A DNA stretch of 64,000 nucleotides from Melastoma dodecandrum (GCA_029817715.1 JARUPY010000605.1:2170001-2234000); one strand, 5' to 3'. Positions 48,858 through 61,226 are shown, counted from the first letter of the stretch. Notes: a model not told the origin generated them from the sequence alone. Made by a program: numbers and translations.

Positions 48858-50788
48858 ATGGCGGATCGGGCTCTCTTATCCATCTACATATCCCCAAACC
48901 CAACTCGTGCTTCACCAGGATTGACCTTGCCCATCTCCAGATTCCGCGAAAGAAGAACTCTTGTCAGGTAAATGCTTAAACTTTGCTGGCTTCGGTGCTG
49001 AGGACTTGTTGGCTGGGCAAATGAGAAAAACAAGTGAAGGTCCAACCTCTTTCGCATATGGATGAAACCCTTGTTGTAATTTGATGTCCTAACGAAAGTT
49101 GCTTTCTAATCGATAGAGCTTGTTTTTCAACGTGAATCGTGATGGTCTTTGAGTTGTCTTTGGGCGGAAAGATGTCAACTTTGAACTCCTGTCTGCCCAA
49201 CTCTTGTCTTTTCGGGAAGATGTTATCTTGTTTCGGTAGCTAAGGGAATAGTTTTTTAGAAGGGGGGAAGGGAATTCGGTGTTGGACAGGAAGAGGTGGA
49301 TTCTAGCTTTTTGCAATTCATGTTGTTGGTTCCTTCTGGCTGATTTCTGGTTTGTTGTGAATGAAAAATGAAGGCAGATATGTCGAGCCAGGGCAACTGT
49401 GGAAGTGTGTGAGCTTCTCCTTTCGAGAAGTAATGCCTCTCTTTCTCTCTCTGTTGTTTGTGAACATTTATTTGAGGAATTCATTTCAAGGTCATTCTTT
49501 TTCTGTACATGAGCATAATAGCGTGGCTGAAATCTGCGCTCGCTGGCTATGTTTCATCTCTGTAAATCGTGTGCTTATGCACTGGAATCCATGAATGATA
49601 TGCTGACTTAGATGGTTTTAGTAGCTTTCATATTTGAGGTTCCTGTTGATGAATATCGACGATAATTGTTGTTGTATCTTGCACAAGTATGCAGTATAAT
49701 GTAAAATCAAGGCAAAAGTGCATTTAGAGAATGAATAAGAGTCAGTCGTGGGGAAATGTTAGAAGGTCAAATGATCTTCCCCTTTTGTGATGAAATTTCT
49801 TCATTCATGGAAATTGTTCTTAAACTATTAGTGTGACCTTTTTTTTTATGTTACATGGTTACTAGAGTACACAGAAGATCCTGTTCTTTTTGACAAGATA
49901 CTCAAGTTGAGGAGGCCTTCCCCCCGGCAATGTGCATGGTCAACTGCCTTGCCTTCCTGGTTGGTTTCGACACAGGTGGCTGATGCAAGTGAATCTCTTA
50001 ATCTAAATCAGGTCTACGAGACAGGAGAGCTGTTTGAACTAGGAATCCAGTTGTCATATCTTCTTTTGTTGCTTGCTTTACTGGGTGTCGGTACTTTCTT
50101 CGTAATTCGGCAAGTCCTAGTTAGAAGAGAACTCGATCTTTCTGCCAAGGAATTGCAGGTAAAATCGTGGTTCACTTTAAAGACCACCCTCTGGTAAATT
50201 AAAATAAACCATCTAAACCGTTGTTTGAAGGGCAGGAACAAGTCAGAAGTGGTGATGCCAGTGCAACCGAGTTGTTTGAACTTGGTGCAGTAATGCTGAG
50301 GAGAAAGTTCTACCCAGCTGCCACTAAATACTTGATGCAAGCCATCGAGAAGTGGGATGGAGATGATCAAGACCTTGCACAGGTAGTGTTCTGCAATGAT
50401 GATCGTGTGTAAGTTGATGTTATGCTTGCTGGAGGAGATAATAGCATTATCAAAGTAGGGTGCCTTTGGAGGAGCTTAGTCGGTTATTGGTTTATCAACA
50501 TCGTAGGTATACAATGCTCTTGGTGTGAGCTATGTTCGGGACGGGAAGCTCGAGAAAGGAATCACGCAGTTTGAAACTGCAGTGAAACTCCAGCCAGGCT
50601 ATGTCACGGCCTGGAACAATCTAGGCGATGCATACGACAAGAAGAAAGACCTGAAGTCTGCCCTCAAGGCATTCGAAGAGGTTCTTCTGTTTGACCCTAA
50701 CAACAAGGTTGCCAGACCGCGCAGGGATGCATTGCGAGACCGTGTAACTATGTATAAAGGCGTCTCTGTGAAATCAAAGGAAAAATAA
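48858..50788 (+). CDS. PYG7: Chloroplast TPR protein PYG7 (Ycf37-like photosystem I assembly factor)
   Basis: Predicted exons: 48858-48967, 49378-49429, 49868-50158, 50236-50382 and 50507-50788, 293 residues (Arabidopsis PYG7 ~301). Residues 1-~45 are Ser/Arg/Pro-rich ([20 protein letters not shown]) and fit a chloroplast transit peptide. A membrane helix follows at ~115-134 ([19 protein letters not shown]). The TPR region is from ~153: [59 protein letters not shown] and [20 protein letters not shown]. Membrane anchor plus three TPRs matches Ycf37/PYG7, a thylakoid protein needed for photosystem I assembly. The 52-bp exon 2 is the least certain part. It was chosen because it is the only piece I found that joins exons 1 and 3 in phase (…[15 protein letters not shown]…). 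Confidence 0.82.
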
Positions 50789-52782
50789 CTGATCATCTCA
50801 TGGTTATTAACAACTTAGCGTTGGCGGATGTCCTTTTATATCAGCAGATTGATGTTATCTGTTTTGATCGAAAAAGGAGCAGTTTATCGCACAGGCTGGT
50901 GCTGAGTTCATGATCATTTTGATTAACACATACGAAAAGATTTCAGTCTCTGGGCAGATTCAACCGAAGTTCCCCAAACAGAGTCATATAACTCAAAGGT
51001 GGATTAAATTTCCTCTTATGGGCAGCATGTTTGCATAGTAAATTAATTTTGTGCCCGTTGAATGAATGTCCATGAAGATCCCTCGGTTCAAATGGTATCT
51101 TGAGGAAAAGCTCCCTCGGTTCAAATGGTATCTTGAGGAGAAGCTCTTGAAGTTGTGGACGGAGTGGATGGATCAACGAGCTTAGCATAAGTACTTGAAA
51201 TCGACGACAGACTTTAAAGTAGCGAATCGATCGAGAATAGCAATTGATTTCGGGACAGTGACGATTAGAAGTGAATAAGGCGATTTCGTCCTAATTTTAA
51301 CACATGTTTAATGACGTAGAAACATTTTCGCTCAATTTCCATTTATTTTATTATTATTGTCATAATATTAGTGCGCATTAGAGTAAGGACATACGATCAT
51401 TTTCAACCTCAACTAAGGGCATATGGTTGTCGACCTTTGTAATGTAATTTGGATTCTGCTTTCAGTGGAATTAAGTGTGTTCTCTCATTGCTTTTTTTTT
51501 TTTTTTTACATTTCCTTTCTTAAAATTTTTGGCGATCGCGATTTACACACACATATATCCATTATTGCCTTGTTTGAGACGTGTCCGTGGGTACACGGCA
51601 AACGCAGTCGACTTGTAGCAATTCGTATAATGGACAAATCAAAACGAATATGATCAGGAGTTGTAGAAGTTCAGACTAGGTTTCTTCTGCACATGCATCA
51701 CAAAGGTTCAATTTTAACATGACAATTGCTATGTATTACAACTTGCGTTCAAACATGAACGAAGGAACTACCTACGCTACGCGTCAGGCCATGATGACGC
51801 GTGCTTTACGTAGTTTGAAAAGGGGCAATGAGGTCATTTGATGCAAGACGAGGGGTTGACCCAAAGGGATTAACCCTTTCTTACATTATTACTTGGGTTT
51901 GGTTTGGTCCGGTTGTTGTCTGCTGAGGTCTAGTTCTGGTTCTGGTGCGCCCCCCATCCTGCAGCGGAGGCACGTTGACGATAAAAGTTGGAAAACGGAA
52001 AAGGTTTGGCTCTGCCTGGTTTTAGAATTGGATTGGGATCCATTTTTTGTTCTTTCCTGCCACTTTCCCTGATTCCCCCCTCTCCCTCCCTCCCTCCCTC
52101 TCTCTCTCTTCTCCTGGATGATTGCGAGGCTGAATTAGGGAAAAAATGACTTTTTAGGATCTGGGTTGGTCTGGATCTTCATGATTCGTGCTTTCCCTTG
52201 TGATTTCCTGTTCTGGGTCTTGTCTTTAACTAGTTTCTGGGGTTATCCTATCTTGAGACCTAAAAGAGCATTTGGAGGTTGTGCTTGATTTGCTGAATTG
52301 TGTTGGGTCTTTTTTATGAACTGGGTAGGTAAAAGTTTGGGAATTTTCGTCAGCCGAATGTTGTGGTTGAAGGCTTTTTCGCCACAGGTTGCGGATAGTC
52401 ATAGTTCGATTTGCAGAAGCATGATTGGCCTATCTGATTATGTGTTGATGAGGTGGTTAAACAAGGTATATGTTATGGATGGGAATCATGGTAAGGGGGA
52501 GGCAAATTGGGTTAGCTGCTGCTATTTTCTGTCTCTTTGATTAAGTTGAGTTAGATCAAGGATTGATCGTTTGAGGATCATTTTATCATGGTAGCTAATT
52601 ATTCAACCAAGTTTATTGTTTTTACACAGTTGGGTGACTGGGTCGCAGAATCTCTCTGGCTGCGACTGCCTATGTTCCTCGAATTCTGACTTAGTTTGGT
52701 ATCATGTCTTTCCTCAGGGATTCCTGGTTTTTGTTGTATCCGTGTGTTGTGAGCCTCTGGAAGGCTCTAACTATAATTAACA
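50789..52782. other. Intergenic and STOP1 upstream region
   Basis: 51081-51146 holds a 33-bp tandem duplication (CCTCGGTTCAAATGGTATCT…). 51767-51816 is a short imperfect inverted repeat around AACTAC…CGCGTCA. A CT-rich run at 52078-52115 and following sequence resemble the leader of STOP1; an intron in the leader is possible. No other gene. Confidence 0.4.
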
Positions 52783-54369
52783 ATGAAGGATTTGAAGATT
52801 GATACAGAAGACAATTTGCATGCTGAAGCGTGGGCAAAGTCTACTGCACGGAACAAACTACCCAAACATGTCCCTCCAGATCATCCATCACAATATGGGA
52901 ATTTTTCCTTACCGAGAAATCAGCAGAATTGGGTAGATCCTTCAGTCCCCGACCACACTTTGAGACCACAAGAACCATATGAAGGATTCAACCAACCTAG
53001 TGAGAATCAGTCGAACCATCCTCACAATCCCAGCAGTGTTCAAGATATCGGGTTGCAAATGAATGATATCATTGAGATCAACAAGATATTAGATTGGGAT
53101 CCAAGGACGATGCTGAGCAACCTGTCTTTCCTCAAGCAGAAGATTCACCAGCTTCAGGACTTGGTAGATCTCATTGTTGGTAGGAGGAGTCCTACCATGG
53201 GACGACCTGATGAACTCGTCACGCAACAGCAGCAATTGATTACTGCCGATCTCACCTCAATTATCGTCCAGTTGATCTCTACTGCTGGAAGCCTCCTTCC
53301 ATCAGTGAACAACTCTCTATCAGCTGCGGGTCCTTCAATTCCTGCTGAACAGCTCGGGCAACTTGGTGGGGTTCTATTAAATACCAGTTCAAGCGTGAAT
53401 GCAGCAGCCCTGCCGCTGTCCTCAGATGGTGGAACCAAGGTCATAGCCGATCAGCCTAACCCAGTTGATCCTACCAGTCACTTGGTTATTGAACATCTCG
53501 ATGAACCTGAGTCTAAGGACGAGGAAGACGTAGAGGATGGAGAAAATCTTCCTCCGGGTTCCTATGAGATCTTGCAACTGGAGAAGGAAGAGATACTGGC
53601 ACCTCATACCCACTTCTGCACCATATGTGGAAAGGGATTCAAGAGGGACGCAAACTTGCGTATGCACATGAGAGGTCATGGAGACGAGTACAAAACACCA
53701 GCCGCCCTTGCGAAACCACACAAGGACACGGGTTCTGAACCCGTGCTGATTAAGAGGTACTCATGTCCATACGTTGGGTGTAAGCGCAACAAGGATCACA
53801 AGAAGTTCCAGCCATTGAAAACCATCTTGTGCGCCAAGAATCATTACAAGAGGACCCACTGTGACAAAAGATACACCTGCAGCAGATGCAACACCAAGAA
53901 GTTCTCCGTGATTGCCGATCTGAAAACCCACGAGAAGCATTGTGGCAAGGACAAGTGGCTTTGTTCTTGCGGCACTACGTTTTCTAGGAAAGACAAGCTG
54001 TTTGGGCATATCACCCTCTTCCAAGGCCACACCCCTGCTATTCCCCTCGACGAGGCGAAGGGACAAGCTGGCAACTCCACACAAGGCGAGACCAATGAGG
54101 AGTCGCACAAACTGGGGAATATGAACTTTGGTTTTGCATCAGATGGGGAAGTGCAAGACCTAATGGAGGACGTGAAAGGGATGGTGGATGAACCTTCTGG
54201 TTATTACTCTCCGTTGACCTTTGATTCCAGCAACTTCGGTGGGTTTAACGAATTCCCTCGACCTTCGTTCGACGACCCAGAAGGTGCATTCTCATTTCTC
54301 ATCCCAGGTTCTTGTAATTACACTCGGAAAAGTGGTGGTGAGTCTACCTCTACTAATAATCTAAGTTGA
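52783..54369 (+). CDS. STOP1: STOP1-type C2H2 zinc-finger transcription factor
   Basis: A single uninterrupted exon of 528 residues, as is usual for STOP1. The N-terminal half is polar; a helical region at ~94-135 reads MNDIIEINKILDWDPRTMLS and LSFLKQKIHQLQDLVDLIVG. The four-finger block spans ~279-420: FCTICGKGFKRDANLRMHMR, YSCPYVGCKRNKDHKKFQPL with KNHYKRTHCDKRY, CSRCNTKKFSVIADLKTHEK, and WLCSCGTTFSRKDKLFGH. This order and the FQGHTPAIPLDEAKG segment after it are STOP1-specific. STOP1 controls tolerance of acid soil (protons and aluminium), for example through malate transporter genes, in the nucleus. The acidic tail (VQDLMEDVKGMVDEP) could act in activation. Start: first ATG after an in-frame stop-rich leader. 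Confidence 0.95.
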   Translation: MKDLKIDTEDNLHAEAWAKSTARNKLPKHVPPDHPSQYGNFSLPRNQQNWVDPSVPDHTLRPQEPYEGFNQPSENQSNHPHNPSSVQDIGLQMNDIIEINKILDWDPRTMLSNLSFLKQKIHQLQDLVDLIVGRRSPTMGRPDELVTQQQQLITADLTSIIVQLISTAGSLLPSVNNSLSAAGPSIPAEQLGQLGGVLLNTSSSVNAAALPLSSDGGTKVIADQPNPVDPTSHLVIEHLDEPESKDEEDVEDGENLPPGSYEILQLEKEEILAPHTHFCTICGKGFKRDANLRMHMRGHGDEYKTPAALAKPHKDTGSEPVLIKRYSCPYVGCKRNKDHKKFQPLKTILCAKNHYKRTHCDKRYTCSRCNTKKFSVIADLKTHEKHCGKDKWLCSCGTTFSRKDKLFGHITLFQGHTPAIPLDEAKGQAGNSTQGETNEESHKLGNMNFGFASDGEVQDLMEDVKGMVDEPSGYYSPLTFDSSNFGGFNEFPRPSFDDPEGAFSFLIPGSCNYTRKSGGESTSTNNLS

Positions 54370-54530
54370 ACCCCAGATGTTGTTGTAGGTGTTATCCTGG
54401 TAGTAGAATTTTGCATTTGCTTATGTGATGTAGGATTCTCTTTTAATGATATCATTAGCATTTCTGCAATAAAAGCTTTATTTATTGTACCGTAATGCCC
54501 AAGGATAACAACTTCATGTCTTTAGAGGGA

Positions 54531-54634
54531 CTAAGACACCATATCCGCTCCTCTGAGACTAATTATATCCATCAGGAAACAACTAAGACGCCATATCCGC
54601 TCCTCTGAGACTAATTATATCCATCAGGAAACAA
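54531..54634 (+). repeat. 52-bp tandem duplication
   Basis: CTAAGACACCATATCCGCTC … CATCAGGAAACAA occurs at 54531 and again at 54583 with one difference. It lies in the shared 3' region of STOP1 and the convergent PS1-like pseudogene. Confidence 0.85.
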
Positions 54635-57190
54635 AGAACTGGGACAGAGGAAGCGTATTGTATTACTCTCCACTAGAATTGGAGCGGACAGTTCTTTGTA
54701 GGGTTGTTGATTTACTTGCTTCGAACATGTCACCTGTTTTCCAAACAGTGAATTGTGAAGCGGAATGAGCTTGAGACCTCTTGCAGCTCCCCCACTATGT
54801 TGCTTCCTCTTGGATGGCTGCTGGAAGACCTCGTCGTAAGTGCCCGACCATGTCCGTCCTCTGGCAGTGCATTTTGTCCACATAAATCTATCCGAGAGAG
54901 GATTCAATAGACTTGCCAGGAATTCTGGTGCAGTCTCCCATATTATTCCCTGCAAACCCAACCTCAACTTCATCGGAAAGAGAGTGGGTTTATAAAGGCT
55001 TAGAATCCCAAAATCTGCACCTCTGCCATGGCTTTAACTTTCCGTGCCGCGTCACTAGTGATGAGAACGACATGCTTATCAACCCGTGTCTTCGCAAGCA
55101 AGATGGCGTAGTCCAGGATATGGCCCTCTGCTGTGAGAGAACTGACTTCACAGTAGCTCCACCAGAAGGAAAGTTGAGGGGAGGAAGGAAACTCGGGCAG
55201 AGTTGGTCCGATTGTCTTCTGTTCCTCCAGTGAAGTCTGGATATGAATCCACCGCGGTGCAGTGACCATGCACACTTCTATTCGCTCCAATAATGAAGAG
55301 AGATATGTTGTTCTTCTGAACAAGCTGCACCTTTGCTTTAAGCAGTGAAGCTCTCTCTGATAACCGAAGAAGTTGAAAGATGAGCAAATAAGGTCACTCT
55401 CTGGAGCGTTTCCATTTCTTGTATTTAAAGACATGATAAAGGGTCACCCGTTTGTGGAATCATTAGCCGAGTGCCCCCGAGACCCCCCGTACGAGCTGCA
55501 GAGACTTCACCGATTCCTCCGAAGTTAAAGCCATGGGCAGAGGATGATTCCAAGCCTACGCCATCTTGCTTGCCATTTCACCAAGACTACGCCATCCTCT
55601 GCCCATCATTTCCCTGGTGCCACAGATAACCGAGATTATAAGCTTCTCTTAATCAAGTCGAACGGGATTTCTAAGGCTAAGAAGTCAAATAAAAAAAAGC
55701 AAAGAATGGGGTAAAAACAAATGAACCATACGAATCATTCCACGGACTTCCTGGACGGGTATTCAAGAATGTTTTCTCTGTATTTTTTGCGGGTTTCATT
55801 TATGGAGGAGTTTGTTTCCACATAAGCAGAATGTGGCAATGAAGTACTAAGACTGGGTGAGCTTGCTTCAAGAGACTGAATGGCATTCTTGCTGATTTGT
55901 TCTTTGTTCCAGTGATCTCCAAAAGAGGATGATATACAGATTGCAGATCCTTGTTCTTTTGATTCCCGATGACATCGAGTGTTTTTGCTGTTTTCTTCTA
56001 AAGAGCGTGTGCCATTATCTGCAGCAATATTACCGATACAAGGAAGCTTAGAAGAGGACCTCTGTCTGGTTGTTCTGGAATAGATAGTTCCTCCACTCTT
56101 CAACTTTCCCATCTTTCTTGGTTGTTTCTACTGCCAGGTAATTGATGTCAATCTCCTTGTCATGCATAAAAATCTACTCTTCAATTTTCATTTTTCCAAT
56201 CTTATCAACGACTTCAGTAGCCTGGTATTAGATGTCAGATTCTCCTTGTCGGGAGTGAAAATCTCTTGCTCCTTTCTGTCTACTTCCGCTGCTTTCATTT
56301 TCTCAATCTTGTTCAACGACTTAAGGGACCGGGCATTTGGCGTCACATTCTCCTTATAAGGCTTGAAAATCACTTCCTCCTCTTCAGAGCAATCCCAGTT
56401 GGTCTCATTTTCCTTTTTATCCTGATGTTGCTGCTCACTCTCAAGATGAGTTCTAAGAGCAGCACTTTTGGATTTTGATCTGGCTTTCTCTGTTTGAAGC
56501 TGAACAATTAGTGCAGGCTTACCCTTTCGAAACCAGATGTTTGATTTTGGCCCAGAAAATTCCACATAACTAGTTGCGTCCTCTCTATCAGAAAAAAAGC
56601 CGCTTTTTTACTGTTGAAGAATCGGGTTCCTTATTTCTTTACATCAAATGCAGCGGAGTAACCTCTACAAGGACATTTTTAGCAGCTGTTAAAAGCTTCT
56701 TTGATGTACTGGAATGGCTTCTAACATGATTGCCTGGAACATATGTTGTGGTTTTGGTTATTTCTTTCACTACCTGCGGTGATAAGAGCATCGACTGCAG
56801 TGCTGCTGTCATCTGTTTCATGAACATTGGTAAGAGAAAGTACTAAATGAGATGTCCGATGATTGGTGGACTCATCTTGGTATTCTTTTTCAAAAACTGA
56901 CTGAAGCAGTGGCACAACATCCTGTCCACCTTACTCCAGACTTCCGATTTCTAATAGAGGAATGGGTGAGAATGAATGGGCGAATTCTTCCATGGAAGGA
57001 GAAAATCAGCTCAAACTTTGTGACCATTCAGAGTGGTTTTCATTTCTTCCAGCTCGAGGTGTTCCAGTTGCAGTCGTTCAAGTCGGCGGCATTATGGCCT
57101 GTTCACCTGATAGCGGATTTCGAGTGTCTGATGGAGTAGCTGGTGGGAATGAATGGGCTAATGCTTCCAGAGAAGGAGAAAACTTCCTTA
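54611..57190 (-). pseudogene. PS1-like: PARALLEL SPINDLE 1-like gene, 5'-truncated and disrupted (PIN domain)
   Basis: The C-terminal PIN domain is spread over two minus-strand exons: one from ~55434 to 55021 (RELHCLKQRCSLFRRTTYLS, ERIEVCMVTAPRWIHIQTSL, HILDYAILLAKTRVDKHVVL, SDAARKVKAMAE) and one at 54949-54611 (FLASLLNPLSDRFMW, ARGLKLIPLHNSLFGK). Upstream, 56565-55735 carries the PS1-type central repeats (VIFKPYKENVTPNARSLKSL, IFTPDKENLTSNTRLLKSL). A frameshift near 56190 and a TAG just after MKIEE break this region. 56850-57190 has further related sequence with stops (SPSLEALAHSFPPATPSD, SPSMEEFAHSF). The N-terminal FHA domain is absent; Copia sequence begins at ~57.2 kb instead. PS1 controls spindle orientation in male meiosis II. 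The acidic residue expected after REL in the PIN core is His here. Confidence 0.65.
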
Positions 57191-57627
57191 AAACTTTCTG
57201 AAATTGCTATCGGCAACTTCAGGTGTATCAGCAGTAGCTTGGCAAGTCAGTGATGGGAAAGGCCTGGTTAGTATAGGATTGCACTAAGAAGGGGGTTGAA
57301 TTAGTGCCTTAAGAGTTTTGACACTTTTTGGATTACAGAAGCAATATTCTGTCAGATTACAGAGACTGAATCTGCTGGACAGATTCCCAGTTCTGAGATT
57401 AGTTATCTTATATGTGTGACACAAAGATTTATAGAGGTTCGGCAAACAATGCCTACGCCTACTCTCCCAGCGCTCACCCCAATTAGGGCGTATTCACTAT
57501 AAGATGATTATGAGACTTTACAGATGCACACTTCTGTCAGAAATGTGACTAACAACTTGCACGTACACACGTGACTACTCAACCCGCACGCAACCGACGT
57601 GTCTGACTCCGGTTTCTCACTGAGCCC

Positions 57628-57708
57628 GTGGCTTGACGGCTACCACCTGCCCACGTGGCTTGACGGCTACCATCTGCCCACGTGGCTTGACGGCTACCAT
57701 ATACCCTT
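57628..57708 (+). repeat. 27-bp tandem triplication
   Basis: GTGGCTTGACGGCTACCACC TGCCCAC-type unit repeated three times (starts near 57628, 57655 and 57682), differing at one or two bases. It lies within the presumed Copia LTR. Confidence 0.85.
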
Positions 57709-59689
57709 GCACACTTCCTGTGTGACTAACAACCTCCACAAACAGAACAAAACAACTACAACATCAATAGTATGTAGCTACAGAAGACGCTCTCTCTCAG
57801 ATTTGATCGACTCGGTGAATGATCAATGGACGCTCTCCGCTTTTGCAACGGTGAAGGCTCAAGGATTCTGATAAGCTCTAAGGTAGAACGACAAGTTGAA
57901 AATCTTGCTTCACTCTTGCATTTAAGCTTGTTCGTAGCAAGGAGTTTCCCAATCAATCACCAACGGCTAGTTGAACCACTTGCCATTTTCTCCATGATTC
58001 GATCCTATGGGAAAACTTCTAAAGACATAAAATATTATCCTTAATAATATAAAATAATAACAAACCAGATTAAAATAAGAGATAATGTTTTCTGCTCAGA
58101 AGTTGTTTTCTGCGACAACACAATCAGCACTTTTCCTTATATGAATTTGGCATCGGGATTGATTTGTTTCCATAATATGAAAACATTCCCATTGTAAAAT
58201 ATTCTCACCATATAAGGGAGATTTCAACCTGATTAGATTGCAGCCAAATCCCATAATTATAGGATCATGTTAGTTAAGGAAATAATTCTTTCCAAAACAA
58301 CTCAAGGTCCAAGAATGAACCTAGACGTGATGCTAGAGTTAATTCAATAAGAATTAACTTAAGGACGTATGAGATAAATACCTCACGTGCTTGCATATTG
58401 AACAATCTCCAATAAGGAAATCGTTATTCACAGAAGTGTCATTCTGTAAACCGTAGTAAGTACTCCAGTAAGGAGAGTTATGGCAACTGTGACACATATG
58501 CTCATCTCTATAACAGAGATAGTGGACTCGATATTAAATCTTATTCTCAGAGCACCATTTCTGATGGCTAGATCATTTCCTCATTGAAGTCCTCCACATA
58601 ACTCTTTTACGTATTGCACAGCTAACAGAGACCAGCTTCTACACTCGAAGACCTGTTCTTTTGTACACTTAAATAGCACATTAGCAATACTTAATCTTTG
58701 CCATCATCAAAACCAGATTATATCAACAATCTCTCCCTTTTTGATGATGTCAAAACCATGCACATCTGGAGAATAATAATTAAAGAGTTAAACAATCTTA
58801 CAGATTTCTTTGTTGCGAGATGGTTGACACAGAAGTTACATTCTATAGTAACCCCCCTGAATCTAAGCGAATTAATTTTGATCGAAATTATTACTAGCTC
58901 AGATCAGTTATTAGTTCAGAATGAACTTTCATTTTGAGATTAGTTAATGTTCATTAACTTAATCGTTTAGAGTATTTGTATGATTTAATCAAATCAGCGC
59001 TCATGATTGCAATATCATGCATTATGGACAGAAGTATTGTTCTGTCATTGCTCCCCCTGAGCAGGTGAGTTAGTTCTAAGACGAACTTTGATCAGAGCTC
59101 TTCGTTGTAGTCCGCAGAAAATGATTATGTAGAAGGTCACACAAAAGTGCTATTCTGCACATGCATATGTTTTGAGCAGCGAAAGTTCTCTAACTCCCCC
59201 TGAGTTTAAGTAGTTAATTTCGCTCAAAATTCTATTAAATCCCAAGTTGATCTCAACCAGAAGCATCGTTCTGGCGAGAAATTCCCAAAGCAGAAAATAA
59301 TTCCGTTGAGACCTGCAACGAACTGAGGAAATCTCCTCATTTTCTTCATGACCTGCAAACACACACAGCGACACACAACACAAGATAATACAGAACCTGT
59401 CCTAAATCTAAAAATTCTCCAGAAGACTACTTCTCCCCCTTTTTGCATCATCAAAAGCAAAGCATGTTGTAAAACTGTAGGCAAGTCATCAAAAACAAGG
59501 TTTCAAACACAAACAAAAACATGCAGGAAATGTAAACGAGTGAGTTTTGTAACAGCAGAGCTAGAGTTAAGTTTTTCAGTTTTTTTATAGAGGACTGATC
59601 GGTCACTTTCTTCTGCAGCAGGAGAAGAGGATGCACTATCCTTGCCCTTGATATATGCAGTGAGATTAGCCAGATCCTCCAGCACCTTT

Positions 59690-61226
59690 GTTATCAGGGT
59701 CTTAATCTCCTTTTGCTAGGCAATGCACTTATCCAGCTTGCGAGACTCTTTGGGATCAGCAGAAGTGAATGCCTCAGAAGCTTGCTTCTGCTTGGTATCA
59801 TGCTTCTTCTGCTTATTGGTTTCATCCCGAGTCTTGCGCCTGGTAGGTGCAGCAACACTTTTTCCCTTTGAGGAGGATGATTCAGTCCTGCTCCTATTGG
59901 AATCATGTAATCACATAGCCCATGTGATCAAGAGTAGTACCGTCGAAAAGGCTCGACAATGATGGTGTCTGCATCACTCCTGGGAGTTTTATCATAGGAG
60001 TAGATCTGCAGAAGCTTCATGATAATGTGACCATAGGGCAGCCCCCTGTCAGGCAGAGTTGCGCATCTCCATGTTCTCAAAAACAATCGATCCCAAATTC
60101 ACAGGATGTCCCTCCAACAAATTCACCATCACTTCGTGATGATAATATTTGTGCTCCCAGTTCGGGGGTAGAGACAGTACATAACAGCACGATGCAGGAT
60201 GCGTAGCTCCAGAAGCAGCTGCGTGCTCTCCAGGTAGACGCTGGACTTGGTTGGCTTTTCAGCCCCTGTTATCCTCCGGTATGCCGTTGATTTTGAGAGC
60301 TCCAGAAGCTGGAGTTGGGAGTGATATCTTGCACACATCAAGAAGAGAGAAAACGTAGACATTCCCTTCTGTCACCGCTTTTTATGTACTTGATCATCTT
60401 ATCCACTCTATGAAAGGTGATGTGGCTATAGAATTCTCTAACCAGACAGGCAGAGACAGGGCTTCAATGCTCACAGAAATTAACAAAGGATAGCTCACGG
60501 AAATAGTTTTCTAGTTGCCCAAGAGAGTGCTCGGAAAAGAAACTGAATTTTATGAACCTACAGGGAACTATCTTCCTGTCCTCAAGGTCTCGAGTAGGAA
60601 ACTCGGAACAATCCATCATAGCCTTAATTTCCTCTGCAGAAACAGTCTCCCTAATCTCAGGAGTAAAGGTCAGAGCAATACCTCTAGGCCTTTTGTTCTC
60701 TTTCTGCGGTGCCGCAGATGGGCGTTTCTGTTCCTTTCCTTTCTCCTTTGCTGCACCAACTGGAGAACTCACAGCCTTGTCCTCGGCATGAGTTGAAGTT
60801 GGAGCCAACTTTTGCATGAGAGGAGGAGGAAGCAGACTCTCATCATAGGGCACAATGGCCATAGAGAGAGACTCAGGAGGAGGACTATCGCACTGAGGTG
60901 TAGAGACTTCCTTCTTAGTTGGTCCTTGAGGAGAAATCACCATGTCCTCGGTTTTTGACTTAGAAACCTCTGGTGTAGGAGGGTCCTCCTTCATGGATGA
61001 TTGACCCACCTCTTGCTCTGTATTCAGAACCTTAGAACTCTCAGGAGTGGAGTGTTGGGACATAGATTTAGTTCCCTGAGATGAGAGACTGGCAATCTTA
61101 GAGTCACTCTCCTGCAGCAAAGACTGGTCTTCTGGGAGTCACGGTCGGACAGAGAGTTGTGGCTGAGTGTAGCGGAGCACCTAGGCTTGGCCTTGGCAGC
61201 GCGAGGATGTCTTGTTCGTGGAGCCA
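59690..61226 (-). pseudogene. Env-like / 'putative plant transposon protein' ORF of the Copia element
   Basis: Starts MAPRTRHPRAAKAKPR at 61226. A one-base shift near 61135 leads into the long frame 61120-60464, which is Ser/Pro/Glu/Lys-rich. It ends in FPTRDLEDRKIVPCRFIKFS and LGQLENYFRELSFVNFCEH with a stop, and recognisable sequence continues past it (ACLVREFYSHI). This arrangement (basic start, disordered middle, conserved region with REFY) is that of the ORF after pol in SIRE-type elements. Function is unknown even in intact copies. Confidence 0.6.

Noticed and set aside
48472..48924. 150-codon plus-strand frame between NIPA and PYG7-like genes
   Set aside because: It overlaps the PYG7 start in another frame and has no family resemblance; probably leader sequence.
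56852..57201. Plus-strand frames with repeated NEWAN.S.EGEN motif
   Set aside because: They are the reverse of PS1-like minus-strand repeats (SPSLEALAHSF, SPSMEEFAHSF), so read as antisense.
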